Assembly: GCA_934631055.1 (NCBI GenBank)
Contig: CAKTXP010000157.1
Coordinates: 1-5,752 of the forward strand
From: an uncultured Clostridia bacterium
GTDB lineage: Bacteria; Bacillota; Clostridia; Christensenellales; Aristaeellaceae
Reading direction: 5' to 3'
Length of the DNA stretch: 5,752 bases
Within the stretch, counting starts at the first letter, position 1; the number at the start of each line of letters is the position of its first letter. Shown piece after piece: positions 1 through 5,578 of the stretch. The position numbers and the translations under genes are program-made. The notes beneath the pieces were generated by a model, which saw nothing but the letters and a program-made list of their open reading frames with translations, did no database searches and was not told where the DNA came from.

Positions 1-1371
1 GACGTTCGATACAGCGTGAATTTTGATGAGCTGCACGAGATGAACGAGGAGATCGTCGCATGGATCCTTCAGGAAGGCACGGAGATCAACTTCCCTGTCG
101 TTCAGCATAGCAACAACGAGTATTACCTGACCCATCTGTATACCGGCACGCGCAACAAGACCGGCACCATCTTTGAGGATTGCGGCAACTCGCCGCTCTT
201 TACCGACATGTGTACCTACCTGTACGGTCACAATCGGAAAAACGGCGTGATGTTTGCCAGCCTGCCGAACTACATGGAATACGACTACTGGCAGGAACAC
301 CCGACGATGCTGCTCATCACGCCGTATGAAGATTACGAGATCGAGGTCTTTGCCTGTGTCCGCGAATCTGCCGCGCAGGAGCAGACGTGGCGCATCAAGC
401 AGTTCTCCCGCCGCAGTGAATACGACGAATTTGTCAGCAGCATTCTGGAAAAGACGTCGCTGGATACCGGCATCGTTCCCCAGTGGGGCGACCAGCTGCT
501 GGCGCTGTGTACCTGCACCAACGATGCGCGCGACGACCGATACATTGTTTTTGCGCGCATGCGCCCCATCGAGTATTCCACCGAGAGCGGCATTTCCATC
601 ACCAAGATGCAGATGGATTCGCTGGAAGGCACGAGCCGCTTGATCAACGTCCCGGGACGCGGCATGATGCAGTATTACGCGCAGAACGATCCGGTCTGGG
701 CGAAGATGGTCTATGAGCCGAAGGGGACGACGACCTACCGTCCGTTCGGGCAGGGCGGATGCGGCCCGACGAGCATGGCAATGGCGATCGCGAACCTCGT
801 GCCGATGAAGAGTATGGGCGGCATTGCGGCGTATGCGCGAACGGACAGCGGGTTCACATTCTGCAAGTGTTCGGTCAACCAGTACTACTGCGACCGGACG
901 CATGCGCAATATAAGCTGACGACGGCATGGGAATTCAAGCACTATTTACCGGTCGTTCTGGCAAATTTCGCGACGGGCAACAACAGCTGGAACGAGAAAT
1001 CCCGAACGGAGAACCGCGGCACGGGAACGGCGTTTATGCAGCGCGCGGCAGAAGCCTATGGGCTTGAGTTCACCATCAGCAAGAGCGGCGAGGAAGCGAT
1101 CGCGGCGCTCAAGCGCGGCGCGATGGTCGTCGCGTCTACCGGCGGCGTGGACAGCCCGTTTACCGGCGGCGGACATTATTTGACGCTGGCGCATGCGGAC
1201 GACACATATCTATACATCATGGACCCATACCTCAAGAGCGATTACAGCAAGACGGACAAGCGGCATCTGCTGACCCAGATTCAGCCGGGCTTACTGCGCG
1301 CGCGCGTTGAGGACATGGACGACCTGCTGCTTTACACATTCTACATCATCGAAAACCCGACGACGAAGTGA
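1..1371 (+). CDS. Class B sortase domain fused to a C39-like cysteine peptidase domain (5' partial)
   Basis: The reading frame is open to the left edge and the first possible start (GTG at 16) has no ribosome binding site, so the gene begins upstream; a membrane anchor would lie there. Residues are numbered from the codon at 16. Residues 1-185 match class B sortases, the extracytoplasmic transpeptidases that attach proteins to the wall: the YGHN motif carries catalytic His72, the segment ALCTC (163-167) fits the TLSTC signature with Cys167 as nucleophile, and Arg175 in the following strand fits the catalytic Arg. Residues about 217-447 resemble the C39-like papain fold: GGCGPTS with Cys249, GGGHYLTL with His387 and MDPY with Asp403 form a plausible Cys-His-Asp triad. 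This half could be a peptidase or amidase; its substrate is unknown. No LPxTG-type substrate or pilin gene is visible nearby. Domain calls are firm; the role of the fusion is inference. Confidence 0.85.
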   Translation, partial: DVRYSVNFDELHEMNEEIVAWILQEGTEINFPVVQHSNNEYYLTHLYTGTRNKTGTIFEDCGNSPLFTDMCTYLYGHNRKNGVMFASLPNYMEYDYWQEHPTMLLITPYEDYEIEVFACVRESAAQEQTWRIKQFSRRSEYDEFVSSILEKTSLDTGIVPQWGDQLLALCTCTNDARDDRYIVFARMRPIEYSTESGISITKMQMDSLEGTSRLINVPGRGMMQYYAQNDPVWAKMVYEPKGTTTYRPFGQGGCGPTSMAMAIANLVPMKSMGGIAAYARTDSGFTFCKCSVNQYYCDRTHAQYKLTTAWEFKHYLPVVLANFATGNNSWNEKSRTENRGTGTAFMQRAAEAYGLEFTISKSGEEAIAALKRGAMVVASTGGVDSPFTGGGHYLTLAHADDTYLYIMDPYLKSDYSKTDKRHLLTQIQPGLLRARVEDMDDLLLYTFYIIENPTTK

Positions 1372-1380
1372 GGGAGGGAC

Positions 1381-1404
1381 GTGTGGAGCAAAGCTCCAAC
1401 GCAC
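1381..1404. terminator. Weak hairpin between convergent genes
   Basis: The 38 bp between the sortase stop and the MATE stop contain a stem with arms 1384-1389 and 1393-1398 around an AAA loop. It extends by three more pairs (1381-1383 with 1402-1404) across a three-base bulge. Its location between converging genes suits a bidirectional terminator, but neither strand has a T run after the stem, so it is at best a weak or factor-assisted terminator. Confidence 0.3.
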
Positions 1405-1409
1405 TCTCC

Positions 1410-2735
1410 TTATGCTATCCTTTTCAGTGCAGGTTTCAGCCGCGCCAAACCAACTGCGTCGGCAATGAACCAGCCAATCGGAATCGCCAGCCAGATCGCC
1501 GTCACGCCGAACTGCGGCGCAAAGGCGTAGGCGAGCGCGACGCGCAGACCCAGCGAGATGACCGTCAGAACGACGGACATGCCCGCCTGCTCCAAACCGC
1601 GATAGATGGCGTAGAGCAGAAACAGCATGCCGATGCCGACGTAGAACACGCCCTCTACGCGCAGATAATGCACGCCGATATCCAAAATGGCGCTTTCGCC
1701 CGGATCAATGAAAATGGTCAGAAGAGGACGGGCGAAGACGAATACCAGCGCGGATACGACGGCACAGAAACTCAGGGAGAGAAGCGCTGCTTCCCGAATG
1801 CCCTGCCTGACGCGGTCAGGCTTGCCCGCGCCGGCGTTCTGCGCGACGAAGGTCGCAAAGCCGTTGGCGAAATCCTGCGCGGGGGAATAAGCGAACGAGT
1901 CGATCTTGACGCCCGCCGCGAAAGCTGCCATCGTTGCGATGCCGAAACTATTGACAAGGCTCTGAATCATCAGGATGCCGAAATTCATGATGGATTGCTG
2001 CACGCTGGTCAGGACGCTGACGCTGGCAATGCGCGAAAGCAGCGGTTTGCTCAGCCGCATGTTCTCCCGACTTGGACGAAGCTCGGGCAGGCGCAGGAAG
2101 AAATACAGCGCAATGCCCAGCGCGGAAAGAATCTGCGCAATGACCGTCGCAAACGCCGCGCCGGAAACGCCCCATTTGAATACGAGGACGAACAGCAGAT
2201 CAAGCGCGATGTTGACGACGGTGGACAGCAGCAGAAACAGCAGCGGCACAAGCGAGTTGCCGACGCTGCGCAGTACTGCGGCGAAGAAATTATACAGGAA
2301 CGTAAAGAAGATACCGGCAAAGACGACGGACAGATACGCCGTGATGTCCGGTACGGCTTCCTGCGGGACGCGCAGGAGCGCGATAAAGGCGTTCAGCAGG
2401 GCATAGCTGACAGCTGTCAGCGCGAGGGAAAGCACCGCGATAAAAACGAACGCATTGGCAATAGCGGTTTTCAGGCGCTCGCCGCTCCCCTCGCCGTAGA
2501 GCTGGCTGAAAACGACGCCGCTGCCCATACATAGACCGAGGACAAGACTGGTCAGCAGCACCATCAGAGAAAACGCGCTGCCGACCGCCGCAAGGGCGAC
2601 GTTGCCCAGGAAGCGCCCGACGATCAGCGTGTCGGCGATGTTGTAGAATTGCTGGAGCAGATTGCCCGCGATGAGCGGTAGACTGAATCGAATCAGCCCA
2701 CCGCGGATGGAACCCTGTGTCAGATCCTGCTGCAT
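1410..2735 (-). CDS. MATE family efflux transporter
   Basis: This is a 441-residue inner-membrane protein, a normal length for MATE (multidrug and toxic compound extrusion) exporters. These use a Na+ or H+ gradient to expel cationic drugs and other compounds. About twelve hydrophobic segments are arranged as two pseudo-symmetric halves. The N half has the typical DLTQGSI opening, the TM1 segment with Asp35 in YNIADTLIVGRFLG (31-44) and RSVGNS (156-161). The C half has the family signature QNAGAGKPDRV (299-309) and RGLEQAG (379-385). The ATG at 2733-2735 is chosen because AAAGGAG (2743-2749, minus strand) lies 7 nt before it. An in-frame ATG at 2759 would put that site inside the coding region. 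The gene stands alone on the minus strand, divergent from the phosphatase operon. Substrate cannot be predicted; the DinF/NorM-type subfamily is not resolved. Confidence 0.93.
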   Translation of the reverse strand: MQQDLTQGSIRGGLIRFSLPLIAGNLLQQFYNIADTLIVGRFLGNVALAAVGSAFSLMVLLTSLVLGLCMGSGVVFSQLYGEGSGERLKTAIANAFVFIAVLSLALTAVSYALLNAFIALLRVPQEAVPDITAYLSVVFAGIFFTFLYNFFAAVLRSVGNSLVPLLFLLLSTVVNIALDLLFVLVFKWGVSGAAFATVIAQILSALGIALYFFLRLPELRPSRENMRLSKPLLSRIASVSVLTSVQQSIMNFGILMIQSLVNSFGIATMAAFAAGVKIDSFAYSPAQDFANGFATFVAQNAGAGKPDRVRQGIREAALLSLSFCAVVSALVFVFARPLLTIFIDPGESAILDIGVHYLRVEGVFYVGIGMLFLLYAIYRGLEQAGMSVVLTVISLGLRVALAYAFAPQFGVTAIWLAIPIGWFIADAVGLARLKPALKRIA

Positions 2736-2742
2736 GAAAAAA

Positions 2743-2749
2743 CTCCTTT
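2743..2749 (-). promoter_or_regulatory. Ribosome binding site that fixes the MATE start
   Basis: On the minus strand the sequence reads AAAGGAG followed by a 7-nt spacer and ATG at 2735. The strong match and ideal spacing decide the start against the longer in-frame candidates at 2753 and 2759. Confidence 0.85.
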
Positions 2750-2784
2750 GCATAATCAAGATAGCGAGGTTTTGCTTTACAGTG

Positions 2785-2823
2785 TTTTGAACCGATGTTT
2801 TTTGGAAAGAAAACGATTCAAAA
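2785..2823. repeat. Imperfect inverted repeat in the MATE leader
   Basis: The arms TTTTGAACCGAT (2785-2796) and AACGATTCAAAA (2812-2823) are complementary at 10 of 12 positions, separated by 15 bp. Relative to the predicted minus-strand promoter the repeat begins around the transcription start and runs into the untranslated leader. It could be a binding site for a dimeric repressor or an RNA hairpin. No T run follows it on the minus strand, so it is not a standard terminator. Function is inference. Confidence 0.5.
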
Positions 2824-2827
2824 AAAT

Positions 2828-2856
2828 ATTATACTGCAAAACAGGGGATGAGAGAA
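2828..2856 (-). promoter_or_regulatory. Predicted sigma-A promoter of the MATE gene
   Basis: On the minus strand a perfect -10 box TATAAT (2828-2833) lies 17 bp from a poor -35 candidate TTCTCT (2851-2856). Transcription would start near 2821, giving a leader of about 86 nt before the ATG at 2735. The weak -35 suggests a promoter that may need an activator or is simply low in strength. Confidence 0.55.
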
Positions 2857-2884
2857 GGGCGAATGGATATTTTGCGGAAAAGAT

Positions 2885-2913
2885 TTGACGGATGAGGGCG
2901 CATGCTGTACAAT
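2885..2913 (+). promoter_or_regulatory. Predicted sigma-A promoter of the phosphatase operon
   Basis: TTGACG (2885-2890) and TACAAT (2908-2913) are separated by exactly 17 bp, each one base from consensus. The start point would be near 2920, about 25 nt before the ATG at 2945, leaving just enough room for the ribosome binding site at 2930-2935. The -10 box is flanked by a 6-bp inverted repeat. Confidence 0.75.
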
Positions 2914-2944
2914 AATGCGCGAAAAACAGAAGGGACTGAAGCAT

Positions 2945-3598
2945 ATGACAGTGAAGGCGGTTATTTGGGATCTGGATGGGACGCTGCTCAATACGCTGGA
3001 GGATCTGGCGGCGAGTACGAACGCGGCGCTTGAAGCCTGCGGCATGCCGACGCACACGGTGGACGAGGTGCGCATGTTTGTCGGCAACGGCATCGGCAAG
3101 CTGATGGAGCGCGCCGTGCCGCAGGGACGGGAGAATCCGCTGTTTCAAAAGGCATACGACGCGTTTGTCGCGCATTACGGCGCGCACAGCCGTGACCATA
3201 CGAAGCCCTATGACGGCGTGATGGAGATGCTCGATAAATTGAGCGCGAAGGGCGTGAAGCTCGCCATCGTATCCAATAAAATCGACTTCGCCGTCAAGGA
3301 GCTGAGCCGCGACTACTTCCCCGGCAGAATGCAGGTTGCTGTTGGCGACGATCCGAGCCGCAGACGCAAACCCGCGCCGGACAGCGTGCTGGAAGCCATG
3401 AGGCAGATGGGCGTGACACGGGAAGAGACCGTCTACGTCGGCGATTCGGATGTGGATGTGGAAACGGCGCGCAATGCGGGCGTGACCTGCTGCGCGGTGA
3501 GCTGGGGTTTCCGCTCGGTGCAGTGTCTGAAAGACGCGGGCGCGACGCACATCGCCGCGACGCCGGAAGAGCTGCTGGCGATGCTGGAGGCGCTGTGA
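2945..3598 (+). CDS. HAD family hydrolase, phosphoglycolate phosphatase-like
   Basis: This 217-residue protein has all four HAD-superfamily motifs in order. Motif I is DLDGTL (9-14), with nucleophile Asp9 and acid/base Asp11. Motif II Ser110 is in the IVSNK strand. Motif III Lys142 is in RKPAP. Motif IV is GDSDVD (166-171), with Mg2+-binding Asp167 and Asp171. The helical cap between motifs I and II and the total length fit the Gph/PGP group, Mg2+-dependent cytosolic phosphatases acting on 2-phosphoglycolate or related small phosphate esters; actual substrates vary widely, so no gene symbol is given. ATG at 2945 is chosen because AAGGGA (2930-2935) lies 9 nt upstream and the family's first strand starts directly after it. 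It is the first gene of an operon, and its TGA overlaps the GTG of the next gene. Confidence 0.92.
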   Translation: MTVKAVIWDLDGTLLNTLEDLAASTNAALEACGMPTHTVDEVRMFVGNGIGKLMERAVPQGRENPLFQKAYDAFVAHYGAHSRDHTKPYDGVMEMLDKLSAKGVKLAIVSNKIDFAVKELSRDYFPGRMQVAVGDDPSRRRKPAPDSVLEAMRQMGVTREETVYVGDSDVDVETARNAGVTCCAVSWGFRSVQCLKDAGATHIAATPEELLAMLEAL

Positions 3599-4164
3599 AG
3601 AAACGATACGATGCGGTGCTTGTGCTGGGGCTGGAACTGAACGCAGACGACAGCGCGACACCTGAGCTGGAAGCGCGCGTTCAGACGGCGGCGGAGGTCT
3701 GGCAAAGGATGGGCGCGGACTGCGGAAAAATCGTGCTGTGCGGCGGCGTTCAGCCCGGACATCATACGGTGGAAGCGGACGTGATGGCAAAATGGCTCAG
3801 GCAGGCGGGCGTTCCGGAGGATCGAATCATCTTAGAAAGGCAGTCGCAGGACACGATGGGCAACTGCCGCTGTGCGGCAAGGCTGCTCGGCGGGGCAGAA
3901 GGAAAGCGCGTGCTAGTCGTGACGAGCGACTACCATCTGCCGCGGGCGGTGATGACGGCGCGGCGCGTCGGCTTTCGGGCAGACGGGGCGGCGGCAAAAA
4001 CAACGGGTAAGGCGAAAAAGACACTCATGGAAGCCTGCTATATCCTCGATCTGCTTTTGGGATGGCAGGATAAGGGAAAATGCCGCCCTGCATGGACGTA
4101 TGCGCTTTTTGGGAGAATCTTCGGGAAAGACGAAGCGGAAGATAAAAGAAAAAAGCCGGTTTAA
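3595..4164 (+). CDS. DUF218/YdcF-like protein (ElyC/SanA/YdcF family)
   Basis: This 189-residue protein carries the DUF218 core. A first strand (AVLVLGLEL, 7-15) is followed by CGG (49-51), Glu60, a GVPEDRIILE segment (72-81) continuing to Ser84, Thr87 and Asn90, and the signature VTSDYHLPRA (109-118). The fold is Rossmann-like; E. coli relatives ElyC and SanA act in envelope integrity and YdcF binds S-adenosylmethionine, but no reaction is established. Unlike ElyC and SanA, this copy has no N-terminal membrane segment and looks cytosolic. The start is GTG at 3595, sharing GTGA with the phosphatase stop, with GGAGG (3586-3590) only 4 nt upstream; the domain begins right after it. The overlap implies translational coupling to the phosphatase. 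The C-terminal tail is short, charged and lysine-rich. No terminator is seen before the next promoter, 20 bp downstream. Confidence 0.88.
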   Translation: MKKRYDAVLVLGLELNADDSATPELEARVQTAAEVWQRMGADCGKIVLCGGVQPGHHTVEADVMAKWLRQAGVPEDRIILERQSQDTMGNCRCAARLLGGAEGKRVLVVTSDYHLPRAVMTARRVGFRADGAAAKTTGKAKKTLMEACYILDLLLGWQDKGKCRPAWTYALFGRIFGKDEAEDKRKKPV

Positions 4165-4183
4165 ACTGTATGCGAAAAGTGGC

Positions 4184-4212
4184 TTGACAGGTCTGTGTCA
4201 CATGGATATAAT
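4184..4212 (+). promoter_or_regulatory. Consensus sigma-A promoter of the ribU transcript
   Basis: TTGACA (4184-4189) and TATAAT (4207-4212) are both perfect matches with a 17-bp spacer, so the promoter should be very strong. Transcription would start near 4219, about 25 nt before the FMN riboswitch core. Such a strong promoter fits control by attenuation downstream. An inverted repeat TGACA/TGTCA (4185-4189, 4196-4200) overlaps the -35 box. Confidence 0.9.
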
Positions 4213-4240
4213 AAAGGCAACTGAATAGCAAGACCTTTGA

Positions 4241-4352
4241 GAGATCTTCAGGGCAGGGTGCAAGTCCCTACCGGCGGTACAGCCCGCGAGCCGCGATGCG
4301 GTTGATTCGGTGAAACTCCGAAGCCGACAGTATAGTCTGGATGGAAGAAGCG
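4241..4352 (+). ncRNA. FMN riboswitch (RFN element)
   Basis: The sequence carries the conserved RFN blocks in order: AGGGCAGGGTGCAAGTCCC (4250-4268), CCGGCGGTA (4271-4279), AGCCCGCGAGCC (4281-4292), a variable P4 stem, GATTCGGTGAAACTCCGAAG (4304-4323), and CCGACAGTATAGTCTGGATG (4324-4343). P1 is CTTC (4246-4249) with GAAG (4347-4350). It may be extended by GAGAT (4241-4245) with ATCTC (4356-4360) across a 5-nt bulge. These RNAs bind flavin mononucleotide and switch off riboflavin synthesis or uptake genes. The element sits in the leader of ribU and is followed by an intrinsic terminator, so control is at transcription elongation: FMN bound means termination. Confidence 0.97.
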
Positions 4353-4381
4353 TTCATCTCCTTTTTTGATGCTGAATTTTC

Positions 4382-4417
4382 AGCCCCTGATCGCTCAGCT
4401 TTCAGGGGCTTGTTTTT
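4382..4417 (+). terminator. Intrinsic terminator of the FMN riboswitch
   Basis: A perfect 9-bp stem (AGCCCCTGA 4382-4390 with TCAGGGGCT 4402-4410) encloses an 11-nt loop and is followed by TGTTTTT (4411-4417). It lies 30 nt after the aptamer and 41 nt before the ribU start, the standard position for the expression platform. The 5' arm segment CCCTGA (4385-4390) is complementary to TCAGGG (4248-4253) at the start of the aptamer, a possible competing antiterminator pairing. Confidence 0.92.
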
Positions 4418-4458
4418 CGGAAATCAAAAGCGCGAAGGCGCAAAAGGAGTTTTTTACC

Positions 4459-5061
4459 ATGGCAGATACGAGAAAGAAAAACGACACCCTGTTCATCATG
4501 ACCCGCTGCGGCATCCTCGCGGCGATGGCGGTCATCCTGTATTACATCGAGATTCCGGTCGTCGCGTTTTACAAGCTGGATCTCTCGACGCTCCCGGCGA
4601 TTCTGGCGGGCTTTGCGATGGGCCCGATTCCGGGTGTGGCGGTCGTTGTCATCAAGAACCTGGTTCACATGCTCGGCACAAGCACGGCGTGTGTCGGCGA
4701 GTTGGCGGACATCATCATGTCCAGCTGCTTCATCATTCCGGCGAGCCTGATCTACCGCAGCCACAAGAACAAGAAGGGTGCGGCAATCTCCATGCTGGTC
4801 GGCACGGTGCTGATGACGATTGCGGGCGTGCTGGTCAACTATTTCATCCTGATTCCTGCGTATCAGACGCTGATGAACCTGCCGCTGGAAGTCATCGTCG
4901 GCATGGGCACGAAGGTTTGGAGCTACATCGACAACACGGTGAAGCTGGTCGTGTTTATCACCGCTCCGTTCAACATTCTCAAGGGCGCGGTGCTCAGCGT
5001 GGTGACGTACCTGCTGTATAAGCGCGTTTCTCCGCTGCTTCACCAGAAGAGCGCGAGATAA
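4459..5061 (+). CDS. ribU: Riboflavin ECF transporter S component RibU
   Basis: This 200-residue membrane protein of about six hydrophobic segments is the expected size for an ECF S component, the subunit that binds vitamin and works with a shared EcfA/EcfA'/EcfT energising module (not in this window). RibU-type features include KLDLSTLPAILAGFAMGPIP (39-58), VIKNLVH (64-70), GELAD (80-84), NYFILIPAY (127-135) and APFNILKG (169-176). The FMN riboswitch directly upstream independently supports riboflavin or FMN as substrate. The start is ATG at 4459, with AAAAGGAG (4442-4449) 9 nt upstream; longer in-frame starts would run through the terminator and are rejected. Expression is expected to fall when cellular FMN is high. 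tsaE follows after only 10 nt. Confidence 0.95.
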   Translation: MADTRKKNDTLFIMTRCGILAAMAVILYYIEIPVVAFYKLDLSTLPAILAGFAMGPIPGVAVVVIKNLVHMLGTSTACVGELADIIMSSCFIIPASLIYRSHKNKKGAAISMLVGTVLMTIAGVLVNYFILIPAYQTLMNLPLEVIVGMGTKVWSYIDNTVKLVVFITAPFNILKGAVLSVVTYLLYKRVSPLLHQKSAR

Positions 5062-5071
5062 AAAAGTATAG

Positions 5072-5578
5072 GTGAGAGATTTGCTGGATATCCTTTGCGA
5101 AAACGAAAGACAGATGCAGCGCCTGGGCTATTGCCTTGGCGCTTGCCTGCGTGTAGGCGACGTGGTTTTGCTGACGGGCGAGATGGGCGCGGGCAAGAGC
5201 GTATTGACTCGGGCGGCGGCGCGCGCGCTGGGCGTACAGGGCGCTGTGCCCAGCCCGACGTTCACCATCCTCAACATTCACGAGGGGCGGGCGATGAAGC
5301 TCTACCACTTCGACCTGTATCGCCTGGCGGACGCGGATGAGCTTTACGGCATGGGGCTTGACGAATATATTCCGTCGGAGGACGGCGCAAGCCTGATTGA
5401 ATGGCCGCAGATGGCGCAGGAAGCCATGCCGGAGGACGCGCTGCATGTGGATATCGTTTATGCGCAGGACGGCACGGCACGTGTGGCGACGCTGACGCCC
5501 GGCGGAGCGTTTGACGAAGAGAGAATCGACGAAATCAAGCGGAAGCTGGAGGAAATTCATGAATATCCTGATGATTGA
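5072..5578 (+). CDS. tsaE: tRNA t6A37 biosynthesis ATPase TsaE
   Basis: TsaE is the cytosolic ATPase that works with TsaB and TsaD to move threonylcarbamoyl onto A37 of ANN-decoding tRNAs (t6A). This 168-residue protein has the family pattern: Walker A GEMGAGKS (36-43), SPTF (61-64) in the switch-like region, HFDLYRL (79-85) with Asp81, and the SLIEWP strand (107-112) with Glu110-Trp111. Length fits the usual 140-170. The start is uncertain: GTG at 5072 has no clear ribosome binding site, while TTG at 5081 is preceded by AGGTGA (5070-5075) with 5 nt spacing and would give 165 residues; the family core is unaffected. It follows ribU by 10 nt and overlaps tsaB by 20 nt, so it is probably cotranscribed with both. 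A charged C-terminal helix (about 148-164) follows the domain. Confidence 0.94.
   Translation: MRDLLDILCENERQMQRLGYCLGACLRVGDVVLLTGEMGAGKSVLTRAAARALGVQGAVPSPTFTILNIHEGRAMKLYHFDLYRLADADELYGMGLDEYIPSEDGASLIEWPQMAQEAMPEDALHVDIVYAQDGTARVATLTPGGAFDEERIDEIKRKLEEIHEYPDD

Noticed and set aside
1368..2534. 388-codon open frame on the plus strand opposite the MATE gene
   Set aside because: The predicted product is very polar and low in complexity (Arg, Gln, Asp, Glu rich) with no recognisable motif. It is the antisense shadow of a clear MATE transporter with G/C-ending codons.
2885..2944. In-frame upstream extension of the phosphatase by 20 codons
   Set aside because: The extension begins inside the predicted -35 box, so it could not be part of the transcript. 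The family N-terminus starts at 2945.
3523..3594. In-frame upstream extension of the DUF218 gene by 24 codons
   Set aside because: It would overlap the phosphatase by 76 nt and encodes an Arg/Ala-rich shadow sequence. GTG at 3595 gives the normal GTGA overlap with GGAGG just upstream.
2777..3790. 337-codon open frame on the minus strand opposite the phosphatase and DUF218 genes
   Set aside because: It is antisense to two genes with complete family motifs and its product is Arg/His/Pro rich with no family resemblance. No ribosome binding site or promoter supports it.
4153..4183. Possible terminator after the DUF218 gene
   Set aside because: Only a 4-bp AGCC/GGCT pairing with a long loop and no T run is present, so no terminator is called. 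Read-through into the ribU leader is possible.
4430..4441. Small GCGC-GAAG-GCGC hairpin just before the ribU ribosome binding site
   Set aside because: Four base pairs of a self-complementary sequence in GC-rich DNA is too short to call a regulatory element, and the ribosome binding site stays outside it.
4366..4458. In-frame upstream extension of RibU
   Set aside because: It would translate through the riboswitch terminator and lacks a ribosome binding site. The ATG at 4459 has a strong one and fits the family length.
4402..5043. 213-codon open frame on the minus strand opposite ribU
   Set aside because: It is antisense to ribU, would start inside ribU, has a highly charged composition without motifs, and ends across the riboswitch terminator.
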